DNA from: an uncultured Bacteroides sp. | Lineage (GTDB): Bacteria; Bacteroidota; Bacteroidia; Bacteroidales; Bacteroidaceae | Reading direction: 5' to 3' | Length of the DNA: 64,000 nucleotides | Assembly: GCF_959029255.1 (NCBI RefSeq) | Contig: NZ_CAUFUE010000022.1 | Span: 29,582 to 93,581 of the forward strand | Shown here: in pieces, positions 42,321-51,039 of the stretch | Numbering within the stretch: position 1 is the first letter of the stretch | Layout: the number at the start of each line of letters is the position of its first letter | Made by a program: the position numbers and the translations under genes | Notes under the pieces: generated by a model | The model's input: only the letters and a program-made list of their open reading frames with translations | Told to the model about the DNA's origin: nothing | The model's database searches: none

Positions 42321-42594
42321 CAAAATCTGTTTATATAGATTTCGTCTAAATAACAAGAGAAATCAAGTTTGGAAAGAAAAGCCCCTACCAAGTCTATGTA
42401 GAGAATAAAAACAAGGCTTTCGGTGTGGTTGATTACAAGGAGAAAAACGGACATAAAAATCCGTATATATTATTGATTTACTGAATATTGCATAAACACA
42501 ACCGCCTCCTTTGAGAGAGTATTTCTTTGGTATTTTATAAGTCACTGAAAGTAAAGTGATTATTGCTTTTACTAATTACGCAAGAAAAAAGTGA
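42321..42594 (+). other. Gap before dnaA with a coding-like remnant
   Basis: A frame open from 42350 to the TGA at 42482-42484 reads SPYQVYVENKNKAFGVVDYK and similar residues, with natural-looking composition but no start codon. It may be a gene remnant. No cluster of DnaA boxes (TTATCCACA-like) is visible, so I do not call oriC here. Confidence 0.35.
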
Positions 42595-42626
42595 TTTGTT
42601 TATTTCAAATAAGATTGCCAATTTTG
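42595..42626 (+). promoter_or_regulatory. Promoter of dnaA
   Basis: TTTG (42595-42598) and CAATTTTG (42619-42626) are 20 nt apart, matching the -33/-7 layout with C for T in the first -7 position. The leader would be about 40 nt. Confidence 0.5.
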
Positions 42627-42672
42627 CATGCGTAGAAGTTTTGCTTAATTAATAAATGTATTTGTAGCCGTT

Positions 42673-44061
42673 ATGAGTGAACAGGATCATGTCGGACTGT
42701 GGAACCGCTGTCTCGAAATTATCAGAGACAATGTTCCGGAGCAGACATATAAAACTTGGTTTCTCCCCATCATTCCATTAAAATATGAGGACAAAACATT
42801 GGTCGTACAAGTGCCCAGCCAGTTCTTTTATGAGTTTCTGGAGGACAAATTTGTCGACTTGTTGCGTAAGACTCTTTATAAGGTAATTGGCGAGGGAACA
42901 AAGTTGATGTATAATGTAATGGTAGATAAAAGTTCACGGAAAACCGTTGACTTGGAGTCTACCCAGCGGACTATTATTCCGCAAAAGCAGTTATTGGACA
43001 AGCAAATCCCGCAAATTCCTGTTCCGGATTTGGATCCTCATCTGAACCCGGAATATAACTTCGAAACATTTATTGAAGGTTACAGTAACAAGCTGTCCCG
43101 CAGTGTTGCCGAGGCCGTTGCACTCAATCCTGCAAAAACGATTTTCAATCCACTATTCCTTTACGGTGCATCCGGTGTAGGTAAAACTCACCTGGCTAAT
43201 GCCATCGGTACTAAAATCAAGGAATTATATCCCGACAAGCGGGTTTTGTATGTATCCGCCCACCTGTTTCAGGTACAATATACGGACTCTGTACGCAACA
43301 ACACGACCAACGACTTCATTAACTTCTACCAAACGATTGACATCTTAATCATTGATGATATTCAAGAATTTGCCGGCGTCACAAAGACACAGAACACATT
43401 CTTCCATATCTTCAACCATCTACACCAGAACGGGAAACAGCTTATCCTGACTTCCGACCGCGCCCCTGTATTGCTGCAAGGCATGGAAGAACGACTCATT
43501 ACACGTTTCAAATGGGGAATGGTGGCAGAATTGGAGAAACCTACCGTAGAATTGCGTAAAAACATCCTCCGCAACAAGATACATCGCGACGGATTGCAAT
43601 TCCCTCCCGAAGTCATCGATTATATCGCAGAGAACGTAGGCAATAGCGTACGCGACTTGGAGGGTATCGTAATCTCCATCATGGCGCACTCTACCATCTA
43701 TAATAAAGAAATCGACCTGGAACTTGCTCAACGCATAGTGCGCAAGGTAGTGAATTGTGAAAGTAAATCCGTGACAATTGATGATATCATCAATACGGTA
43801 TGCAAGCATTTCGGTTTGGAAACCGCCGCCATACATACCAAATCCAGAAAACGCGAGGTAGTACAAGCACGGCAAATCGCCATGTTCCTGGCAAAGAGCC
43901 ATACGGATTTCTCTACAGCCAAAATCGGAACATTGATTGGTAATAAAGACCACGCTACCGTGTTGCATGCTTGCAAAACGATAAAGGAACTGAAAGAGGT
44001 CGATAAATCTTTCCGTGCGGAAATTGACGAAATTCAAGCAGCGCTGAAAAAACAGGGTTAA
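42673..44061 (+). CDS. dnaA: Chromosomal replication initiator protein DnaA
   Basis: Binds DnaA boxes and opens oriC. The 462-residue protein has domain I (1-85), a variable linker, the AAA+ domain with Walker A YGASGVGKTHLANAIG (about 163-178) and Walker B ILIIDDIQEF (about 222), and C-terminal domain IV with the signature IGNKDHATVLHACKTI. Its TAA overlaps the stop codon of the convergent nitroreductase gene, and a hairpin spans both ends. Confidence 0.98.
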   Translation: MSEQDHVGLWNRCLEIIRDNVPEQTYKTWFLPIIPLKYEDKTLVVQVPSQFFYEFLEDKFVDLLRKTLYKVIGEGTKLMYNVMVDKSSRKTVDLESTQRTIIPQKQLLDKQIPQIPVPDLDPHLNPEYNFETFIEGYSNKLSRSVAEAVALNPAKTIFNPLFLYGASGVGKTHLANAIGTKIKELYPDKRVLYVSAHLFQVQYTDSVRNNTTNDFINFYQTIDILIIDDIQEFAGVTKTQNTFFHIFNHLHQNGKQLILTSDRAPVLLQGMEERLITRFKWGMVAELEKPTVELRKNILRNKIHRDGLQFPPEVIDYIAENVGNSVRDLEGIVISIMAHSTIYNKEIDLELAQRIVRKVVNCESKSVTIDDIINTVCKHFGLETAAIHTKSRKREVVQARQIAMFLAKSHTDFSTAKIGTLIGNKDHATVLHACKTIKELKEVDKSFRAEIDEIQAALKKQG

Positions 44062-44077
44062 AATCCCTGCTTTTTCA
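44046..44077. terminator. Bidirectional terminator built into overlapping stop codons
   Basis: CAGGG (44053-44057) pairs with CCCTG (44065-44069), flanked by AAAAAA on the left and TTTTTT on the right, so each strand gives a GC stem followed by a U-run. It overlaps the last codons of dnaA and of the nitroreductase gene. Confidence 0.6.
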
Positions 44078-44792
44078 TCACTTGCCAAAGGTTTTCGGAC
44101 ATCGCTTCACTATCTTTCTTCGTGTAGCGCACATCGGTAAACACCTGAGCCAAAGTTTCCTTATTGTTTTCTGCTATAAACTGCTTATTCTCGGGCAATG
44201 ATTCTTTGTAGGCATAAAGACGATCGATATCTGCCGGAGTATAATCGTGATATGTTTCTTCGTGTACAATGGCTTCCAATGGCAGGCGGTCTACTTGTGT
44301 GGGGATTTCAGCAGGCCAACCCACAGTTACCGTAGTAATCGGAAAAACCAATTCAGGTAGTTCCAAAGCTTCAATAATCATCTGAGGATTATAGGTCGTT
44401 GTACCCAGATAACAGATACCCAGTCCTTTCTCTTCGGCTGCCACACAAAATGTTTGAGCTGCCAGCAAGGTATCCACCGAACCTGTTACAAACCACTCAA
44501 AGTTATTATATCCCGGTTCCGCCTTTCGTTGTTCGCACCACTTGCTGAAACGGCGCAAGTCAATGCAAAAAGTCAAAACTACCGGAGCAGTTTGCACCAT
44601 GGGTTGATTGAAATGGGCTGGCGCCAACTTCGCCTTACGTTCTGCATCACGAGTTACAATTACACTGTAAACCTGCATGTTTCCGACTGTAGAAGCGCGG
44701 AAAGAGGTTTCAAGCAAATCATTTAACAAATCAGCAGAAATATCTTTCTGTTGATATTTACGTATTGTCCTTCTTTGTTTTAAGCTTTCCAT
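44058..44792 (-). CDS. NfsA-like nitroreductase / NADPH-dependent flavin oxidoreductase
   Basis: A 244-residue FMN enzyme from the ATG at 44792 (a longer frame starting at 44828 adds 12 residues without homology). ESLKQRRTIRKYQQKDIS is the N-terminal FMN-binding signature, with FRASTVGNMQVYSVIV and EKGLGICYLGTTTYNP further on. The family reduces nitro compounds, quinones or flavins with NADPH. The physiological substrate is unknown. Convergent with dnaA. Confidence 0.88.
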   Translation of the reverse strand: MESLKQRRTIRKYQQKDISADLLNDLLETSFRASTVGNMQVYSVIVTRDAERKAKLAPAHFNQPMVQTAPVVLTFCIDLRRFSKWCEQRKAEPGYNNFEWFVTGSVDTLLAAQTFCVAAEEKGLGICYLGTTTYNPQMIIEALELPELVFPITTVTVGWPAEIPTQVDRLPLEAIVHEETYHDYTPADIDRLYAYKESLPENKQFIAENNKETLAQVFTDVRYTKKDSEAMSENLWQVMKKQGF

Positions 44793-45133
44793 TGTTTCTT
44801 TTTTCTGCAAATATATAAAAAGAATCACAATATGCTATTTCATATACCTATTTATATTTAGTGTACTTTTCTAAAAAGGATAAGATATTGTCAACACAAC
44901 CAGGCATTCCATTTTCTTTTTGGAAAACTTTTTGTTCATTCAAATATCACAAAATTCTATAAATCAAAGGAATAATTATCCAAAATAGAAAACTTCCATT
45001 CTATCGATAAAAACTTCTCTTTTTATTTTGCCATAACAAAAAACATTCATAGATTTGCAAACGCATCTGTTAACAATAAGTACGACTTCTACACTTTTAC
45101 TTATTTTCAATTAAATCTAAGATTTACAGCATC
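44793..45133. other. Gap between the nitroreductase gene and nrdJ
   Basis: No gene is seen; the region is A/T-rich. The only clear signal is the nrdJ promoter at 45027-45057. I looked for a cobalamin riboswitch because nrdJ is B12-dependent, but saw none of its conserved blocks. Confidence 0.5.
45027..45057 (+). promoter_or_regulatory. Promoter of nrdJ
   Basis: TTTG (45027-45030) and TAGATTTG (45050-45057) are separated by 19 nt, an excellent match to the Bacteroides -33/-7 pattern. The leader to the GTG at 45134 is about 70 nt. Confidence 0.65.
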
Positions 45134-47671
45134 GTGGAAAAGAAAAATTATTCTTATGACGAAGCCTACGAAGAATCTTTACGATACTTCCAAGGCGACG
45201 AGCTGGCTGCAAGAGTTTGGGTAAACAAATATGCAGTCAAAGATTCTTTCGGAAATATTTACGAAAAGTCTCCGGAAGACATGCATTGGAGAATAGCCAA
45301 TGAAGTAGCCCGCATTGAGGCTAAATATCCTAACGCATTAAGTTCGGAGGAACTTTTTAGTTTGTTGGATCATTTCAAGTATATCGTTCCGCAAGGAAGT
45401 CCGATGACGGGAATTGGTAACAATTATCAGGTAGCCTCTCTTTCCAATTGTTTCGTGATTGGTGTAGACGGCGAAGCAGACTCCTACGGTGCAATCTTCA
45501 AAATCGATGAAGAACAGGTTCAGCTTATGAAACGCCGTGGCGGTGTTGGTCATGACTTATCGCATATCCGCCCGAAAGGTTCTCCGGTAAAGAACTCGGC
45601 ATTAACTTCAACCGGTTTGGTTCCGTTTATGGAACGTTACTCCAACTCTACGCGCGAAGTAGCTCAAGACGGGCGTCGTGGCGCATTGATGTTGAGCGTA
45701 TCCATCAAGCACCCGGATTCAGAAGCATTCATTGATGCCAAGATGACAGAGGGGAAAGTTACCGGAGCCAATGTTTCAGTAAAGTTGGACGATGCTTTCA
45801 TGCAGGCGGCCGTTGATGGTAAACCTTATATCCAGCAGTATCCCATCGAATCAAGCAAGCCCTCTTTTCAAAAAGAAATCAGCGCTACCGATTTATGGAA
45901 GAAAATCGTGCACAACGCATGGAAATCAGCCGAACCGGGCGTACTTTTCTGGGATACTATTCTGAAAGAATCTGTGCCTGATTGCTATGCTGACCTGGGA
46001 TATCGCACCGTATCTACTAATCCTTGCGGTGAAATTCCATTGTGCCCCTACGACTCCTGCCGCCTGTTGGCTATCAATCTTTATTCGTATGTAGTCAATC
46101 CATTCAAACCGGATGCATATTTTGACTTCGACCTGTTCCAGAAGCATGTGACACTGGCTCAACGTATCATGGATGATATCATCGACCTGGAATTGGAGAA
46201 AATCGAGCGCATCATGGCTAAGATTGATGCAGACCCGGAAAACGAAGACGTGAAGCATACGGAAAGCGTTTTGTGGCAAAAGATATACAAGAAGAGCGGT
46301 CAAGGTCGTCGTACCGGTGTGGGTATCACCGCCGAAGGCGATATGCTTGCCGCATTAGGTTTGCGCTATGGCACTGAAGAAGCAACTGAATTCTCTGAAA
46401 AAGTGCATAAGACAGTAGCTTTGAATGCTTACCGTTCATCCGTAGAAATGGCGAAAGAACGTGGAGCATTTGAGATATATGATTCAGAACGCGAAAAGAA
46501 CAACCCGTTCATTAACCGCCTGCGCGAGGCCGATCCTCAACTGTACGAAGACATGAAGAAGTACGGACGTCGTAACATAGCATGTCTTACCATTGCACCG
46601 ACCGGTACTACCAGTTTGATGACACAGACTACCTCCGGCATCGAGCCTGTATTCCTGCCCGTGTATAAACGACGTCGTAAAGTAAATCCGAATGATACTA
46701 ACGTGCACATCGACTTTGTGGATGAAACCGGAGACGCATTTGAAGAATACATCGTTTTCCATCCCAAATTCGTTACTTGGATGGAGGCTCAAGGATACAA
46801 TCCCGCCAAACGCTACACACAAGAGGAAGTGGATGAGATGGTGGCAAAATCACCTTATTATAAAGCGACTTCCAATGACGTGGACTGGCTGATGAAAGTG
46901 AAGATGCAGGGACGCATCCAGAAATGGGTGGACCATTCTATCAGCGTAACCATCAACCTGCCGAACGACGTTGACGAGGATTTGGTGAACCGCTTGTATG
47001 TTGAAGCATGGAAATCCGGCTGCAAAGGTTGTACGGTATACCGCGACGGTTCCCGTTCGGGCGTGCTCATCTCTACCAAGAGCGATAAGAAAGAGGGGCT
47101 TCCTCCGTGCAAACCGCCTACGGTCGTGGAAACCCGTCCGGCAGTGCTCGATGCAGACGTAGTCCGCTTCCAGAATAACAAAGAAAAATGGGTGGCATTC
47201 GTCGGTTTGCTGGATGGACATCCATACGAAATCTTTACCGGTCTTCAGGACGACGACGAAGGTATCATCCTGCCGAAAAACGTTTCATCGGGACATATCA
47301 TCAAGAAAGTCGACGAAAACGGCAATAAGCGCTATGACTTCCAGTTCGAGAACAAGCGGGGATACAAGGTTACTATCGAAGGGCTGTCCGAGAAGTTCAA
47401 CAAAGAATATTGGAACTATGCCAAACTAATCTCGGGTGTATTGCGTTATCGCATGCCTATCGAGCAGGTTATCAAATTGGTAGGCTCTTTGCAACTGGAT
47501 AGCGAAAACATCAACACTTGGAAAAACGGTGTGGAACGCGCACTGAAGAAATATATTCAGGACGGAACGGAAGCCAAAGGTAAGAAATGTCCGAATTGCG
47601 GCAACGAAACACTGGTTTACCAGGAAGGCTGCCTCATCTGCAAAACCTGCGGTGCATCACGTTGTGGATAA
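45134..47671 (+). CDS. nrdJ: Adenosylcobalamin-dependent ribonucleotide reductase (class II)
   Basis: Converts ribonucleotides to deoxyribonucleotides using B12. The 845-residue protein starts with GTG at 45134; no better ATG is near. Active-site and barrel motifs are visible: ASLSNCFVIGVDG, GGVGHDLSHIRPKGSPV, STNPCGEIPL (about 293) and GCKGCTVYRDGSR. The C-terminus carries two CxxC pairs (CPNCGNETLVYQEGCLICK), the redox-active tail. There is no N-terminal ATP-cone. Confidence 0.95.
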   Translation: MEKKNYSYDEAYEESLRYFQGDELAARVWVNKYAVKDSFGNIYEKSPEDMHWRIANEVARIEAKYPNALSSEELFSLLDHFKYIVPQGSPMTGIGNNYQVASLSNCFVIGVDGEADSYGAIFKIDEEQVQLMKRRGGVGHDLSHIRPKGSPVKNSALTSTGLVPFMERYSNSTREVAQDGRRGALMLSVSIKHPDSEAFIDAKMTEGKVTGANVSVKLDDAFMQAAVDGKPYIQQYPIESSKPSFQKEISATDLWKKIVHNAWKSAEPGVLFWDTILKESVPDCYADLGYRTVSTNPCGEIPLCPYDSCRLLAINLYSYVVNPFKPDAYFDFDLFQKHVTLAQRIMDDIIDLELEKIERIMAKIDADPENEDVKHTESVLWQKIYKKSGQGRRTGVGITAEGDMLAALGLRYGTEEATEFSEKVHKTVALNAYRSSVEMAKERGAFEIYDSEREKNNPFINRLREADPQLYEDMKKYGRRNIACLTIAPTGTTSLMTQTTSGIEPVFLPVYKRRRKVNPNDTNVHIDFVDETGDAFEEYIVFHPKFVTWMEAQGYNPAKRYTQEEVDEMVAKSPYYKATSNDVDWLMKVKMQGRIQKWVDHSISVTINLPNDVDEDLVNRLYVEAWKSGCKGCTVYRDGSRSGVLISTKSDKKEGLPPCKPPTVVETRPAVLDADVVRFQNNKEKWVAFVGLLDGHPYEIFTGLQDDDEGIILPKNVSSGHIIKKVDENGNKRYDFQFENKRGYKVTIEGLSEKFNKEYWNYAKLISGVLRYRMPIEQVIKLVGSLQLDSENINTWKNGVERALKKYIQDGTEAKGKKCPNCGNETLVYQEGCLICKTCGASRCG

Positions 47672-47676
47672 CCCAA

Positions 47677-47698
47677 ATGCAAACACAAACGTTTGCAT
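47677..47698. promoter_or_regulatory. 8-bp inverted repeat upstream of the amylomaltase gene
   Basis: ATGCAAAC (47677-47684) and GTTTGCAT (47691-47698) are exact complements with a 6-nt spacer, just after the nrdJ stop. The GCAAAC/GTTTGC arms look like a LacI-family operator; a weak terminator is the alternative. Confidence 0.4.
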
Positions 47699-47801
47699 AG
47701 GAATTTAAATGACTTAGATAACGATAGCTGTATGATTATGAGGATAATTTTCTATACTTGCATAATCATTACAGCTATTGTCATTTCTAAATCTAATATA
47801 T

Positions 47802-50492
47802 ATGATACTACTATTTAATATTGAGTACCGAACCAATTGGGGAGAAAAAGTAAGAGTGTTAGGCTCAATCCCCGAACTTGGCAACGAGCAGCCCGAACTT
47901 GCCCTACCTTTACAGACGGTAGACGGTATCCATTGGACTGCTGAAGTGGACATCAAGGCACCGGAAAACGGCATTGTCCAGTACAGTTATCACATTTATC
48001 GCGACGGCAAAACTTTAAGAACCGAATGGAACAGTCTTCCACGTACACTCTATGTATCTGGAACAGCAAAGAAAATTTATAAAATAGAAGATTGCTGGAA
48101 GAATTTGCCGGAACAGCAGTATTTCTATTCTTCCGCTTTCACAGAGTCCCTATTGGCTCACCGCGAACGCAGCGCTGCCCCCAAAGGTCATAAAAAAGGA
48201 TTGCTGATAAAAGCATACGCGCCTTGCATAGACAGCGAGCATTGCCTGGGTATTTGCGGCAATCAGCCTATCTTCGGAAATTGGGATGCAGACAAAGCCA
48301 TGCTGATGAGCGACGTCAACTTTCCTGAATGGCAAGTGGAGGCCGATATCAGCAAAATCAGTTTCCCCTTGGAATACAAATTTATCCTTTATAATAAAAA
48401 AGAACGCCGTGCCGTTGCCTGGGAAAACAATCCCAACCGCTACATGGCCGACCCGGAAATAGGCGCTAACGAGACTCTCGCCATTGGCGACCGTTATGTA
48501 TATTTCAGCCTTCCTGCCTGGAAAGGTGCCGGTGTAGCAGTGCCTGTCTTCTCCCTCCGCTCTGAAAAGAGCTTCGGTGTGGGTGATTTCGGTGATTTGA
48601 AACGGATGATAGACTGGGCCGTGAGCACCCGCCAGAAAGCCGTACAAATTCTGCCTATCAACGACACTACCATGACGCATACATGGACAGATTCTTATCC
48701 TTATAACAGCATTTCAATCTATGCATTCCACCCGATGTATGCCGACTTGAAACAGTTGGGTACATTGAAGGACAAGAAGATGATGGCAGAATTCAACAAA
48801 CGGCAGAAAGAACTGAATGCGCTGCCTACCGTAGACTACGAAGCTGTCAACAAAACAAAGTGGGAATATTTCCGCCTCATCTTCAAGCAAGAGGGAGAAA
48901 AAGTGCTGGCATCCAAAGCGTTCATCGAGTTCTTTGCATCCAACAAGGAGTGGTTGCAACCGTATGCAGTATTCAGTTATCTGCGCGACGCCTACAAAAC
49001 TCCGAACTTCCGCGAATGGCCTAAGTTCAACACCTACGACATCAACGAGATTGAAAAGCTGTGTCAACCCGATTCAGCCGATTATCCCCATATCGCCATT
49101 TACTATTACATCCAGTTCAACCTGCATTTGCAGTTGCTTGCCGCCACCGAACATGCACGCGCCAACAGCGTAGTGCTGAAGGGGGATATCCCCATCGGCA
49201 TCAGCCGCAATAGTGTGGAAGCTTGGACGGAACCTTATTATTTCAACCTGAACGGACAAGCGGGTGCACCGCCCGACGATTTCTCCGTGAACGGTCAGAA
49301 CTGGGGTTTCCCCACTTACAACTGGGATGTGATGGAAAAAGACGGTTACTCCTGGTGGATGAAGCGCTTCCGCAAGATGTCGGAATACTTCGACGCCTAC
49401 CGCATTGACCACATCCTCGGCTTCTTCCGCATTTGGGAAATCCCGATGAACGCCGTACACGGACTTTTAGGACAGTTTGTGCCTGCCCTGCCCATGACTC
49501 GTGAGGAAATAGAAGGATACGGGCTTTCATTCCGTGAAGAATTCCTGAAGCCCTATATCCATGAATATTTCCTCGGACAGATGTTTGGCCCGCATACCGA
49601 CTACGTTAAACAGACTTTCATTGAGCCTACCGATACTTGGGAAATCTATCGCATGCGCCCTGAGTTTGACACTCAACGCAAAGTAGAAGCTTATTTTGCA
49701 GGAAAGACGGACGAAGACAGTATCTGGATTCGTGACGGACTGTATGCGCTCATCAGTGATGTATTGTTTGTTACCGACCGGGAAGACCCTAATAAATATC
49801 ACCCGCGCATCGGCGTACAGCACGATTACACCTACCGCGCACTGAACGATTGGGAAAAGGCGGCATTCAACCGTCTCTACGACCAGTACTACTATCACCG
49901 CCACAACGAGTTCTGGCGCGAACAAGCCATGAATAAGTTGCCGCAACTCACTCAATCCACCCGCATGTTGGTATGCGGCGAAGACTTGGGCATGATACCC
50001 GACTGCGTGGCATGGGTAATGAACGACCTTCGCATCCTTTCGCTCGAAATTCAGCGTATGCCGAAAGACCCTACACAGGAATTCGGGCACCCTGATTGGT
50101 ATCCGTATCGTTCCGTCTGCACCATATCCACGCACGACATGTCTACCCTGCGCGGTTGGTGGGAAGAGGATTTCCAACAGACGCAACGGTACTTTAACAC
50201 CATGCTGGGTCATTATGGAACTGCACCGGCAGTGGCAACTCCCGAGCTTTGTGAAGAAGTAGTACGCAATCACCTTTACAGCAACTCCATTCTCGCCATC
50301 CTCTCCCTACAAGACTGGATGTCAATGGACGGTAAGTGGCGCAATCCCAACGTGCAGGAAGAACGTATCAACATTCCCGCCAATCCCCGCCACTACTGGC
50401 GCTACCGGATGCACCTGACGCTGGAGCAGTTGATGAAAGCGGAAAGCCTGAACGAGAAGATAAAGGAACTGATCGCACAGACAGGAAGATAA
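47802..50492 (+). CDS. malQ: 4-alpha-glucanotransferase (amylomaltase, GH77) with two CBM20 domains
   Basis: Transfers alpha-1,4-glucan segments in maltodextrin and glycogen metabolism; no signal peptide, so cytoplasmic. From the ATG at 47802 it has 896 residues (a TTG at 47778 is not used). Two starch-binding CBM20-like domains cover about 1-95 and 125-225 (CLGICGNQPIFGNWDADKA). The GH77 barrel follows. Catalytic residues lie in AYRIDHILGFFRIWE (nucleophile Asp about 533), VCGEDLGMIPD (acid/base Glu about 725) and ISTHDMSTLRGWW (Asp about 777). This CBM20-GH77 layout is the large DPE2-like form. Confidence 0.95.
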   Translation: MILLFNIEYRTNWGEKVRVLGSIPELGNEQPELALPLQTVDGIHWTAEVDIKAPENGIVQYSYHIYRDGKTLRTEWNSLPRTLYVSGTAKKIYKIEDCWKNLPEQQYFYSSAFTESLLAHRERSAAPKGHKKGLLIKAYAPCIDSEHCLGICGNQPIFGNWDADKAMLMSDVNFPEWQVEADISKISFPLEYKFILYNKKERRAVAWENNPNRYMADPEIGANETLAIGDRYVYFSLPAWKGAGVAVPVFSLRSEKSFGVGDFGDLKRMIDWAVSTRQKAVQILPINDTTMTHTWTDSYPYNSISIYAFHPMYADLKQLGTLKDKKMMAEFNKRQKELNALPTVDYEAVNKTKWEYFRLIFKQEGEKVLASKAFIEFFASNKEWLQPYAVFSYLRDAYKTPNFREWPKFNTYDINEIEKLCQPDSADYPHIAIYYYIQFNLHLQLLAATEHARANSVVLKGDIPIGISRNSVEAWTEPYYFNLNGQAGAPPDDFSVNGQNWGFPTYNWDVMEKDGYSWWMKRFRKMSEYFDAYRIDHILGFFRIWEIPMNAVHGLLGQFVPALPMTREEIEGYGLSFREEFLKPYIHEYFLGQMFGPHTDYVKQTFIEPTDTWEIYRMRPEFDTQRKVEAYFAGKTDEDSIWIRDGLYALISDVLFVTDREDPNKYHPRIGVQHDYTYRALNDWEKAAFNRLYDQYYYHRHNEFWREQAMNKLPQLTQSTRMLVCGEDLGMIPDCVAWVMNDLRILSLEIQRMPKDPTQEFGHPDWYPYRSVCTISTHDMSTLRGWWEEDFQQTQRYFNTMLGHYGTAPAVATPELCEEVVRNHLYSNSILAILSLQDWMSMDGKWRNPNVQEERINIPANPRHYWRYRMHLTLEQLMKAESLNEKIKELIAQTGR

Positions 50493-50515
50493 TCAGTATA
50501 TAGACTGAAAATATA

Positions 50516-50559
50516 AAAGAAAGCGATGGGAAACATTGAAGTTTCCCATCGCTTTCTTT
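50516..50559 (+). terminator. Terminator of malQ
   Basis: A perfect 19-bp stem (50516-50534 with 50541-50559; arm contains AGCGATGGGAAAC) with a 6-nt loop. The A and T flanks serve both strands. Confidence 0.85.
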
Positions 50560-50593
50560 ATGTTTCTACCCAAAAGTACGCAATCTAATTAGC

Positions 50594-50629
50594 TAAGTTT
50601 GTCTTATATACAAATAATTAGTAAGTTTG
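50594..50629 (+). promoter_or_regulatory. Two TAAGTTTG -7-like elements before folB
   Basis: TAAGTTTG occurs at 50594-50601 and again at 50622-50629, within a partly duplicated segment (ATTAG(C)TAAGTTTGT). The second leaves a 23-nt leader to the ATG at 50653. Confidence 0.45.
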
Positions 50630-50652
50630 TGACAAAAGACAATAAACTTCAA

Positions 50653-51015
50653 ATGATGACCAGCTATATTTTTTTAGACCAAATACACTTCTTTGCCCAC
50701 CACGGTGTAGGTGAACAAGAAACGTTAGTCGGAAATGAGTTTACCGTCAGCCTGCGGCTGAAAGTAAACATTGAGCATGCCATGCAGACCGATGATGTGA
50801 CAGACACTGTCAGCTACGCCGATGTATATGAAGCGGTAAAAGCGGAAATGATAATTCCCTCCAAACTACTGGAACATGTATGCGGTCGTATCGTATCCCG
50901 ATTGTTTCGGGAATTCCCGCAAATAGAAAATATAGAATTGAAGTTATCTAAACGGAATCCGCCTATGGGAGCGGATATTGAAGCGGCAGGGGTGGAAATA
51001 CATTGTGACCGATAG
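50653..51015 (+). CDS. folB: Dihydroneopterin aldolase
   Basis: Cleaves dihydroneopterin in folate synthesis. The 120-residue length is normal from the ATG at 50653 (50656 also possible). Family blocks include FLDQIHFFAHHGVGEQETLVG with the conserved Glu, the DTVSYADVYEAV segment, and LLEHVCGRIVSRL. The active-site lysine is in LKLSKRNPPMGAD. It is followed 24 nt later by the TPR lipoprotein gene. Confidence 0.94.
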   Translation: MMTSYIFLDQIHFFAHHGVGEQETLVGNEFTVSLRLKVNIEHAMQTDDVTDTVSYADVYEAVKAEMIIPSKLLEHVCGRIVSRLFREFPQIENIELKLSKRNPPMGADIEAAGVEIHCDR

Positions 51016-51039
51016 GAATTTTAAGAGAAATATAACACT

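Noticed and set aside
42321..42672. oriC next to dnaA
   Set aside because: No cluster of TTATCCACA-like DnaA boxes was visible; in Bacteroides oriC need not adjoin dnaA.
44793..45133. Cobalamin riboswitch before nrdJ
   Set aside because: None of the expected conserved blocks could be seen; a covariance search would be needed to be certain.
49527..50273. A 248-codon open frame opposite malQ
   Set aside because: Antisense of the GH77 catalytic domain; catalytic residues are on the plus strand.
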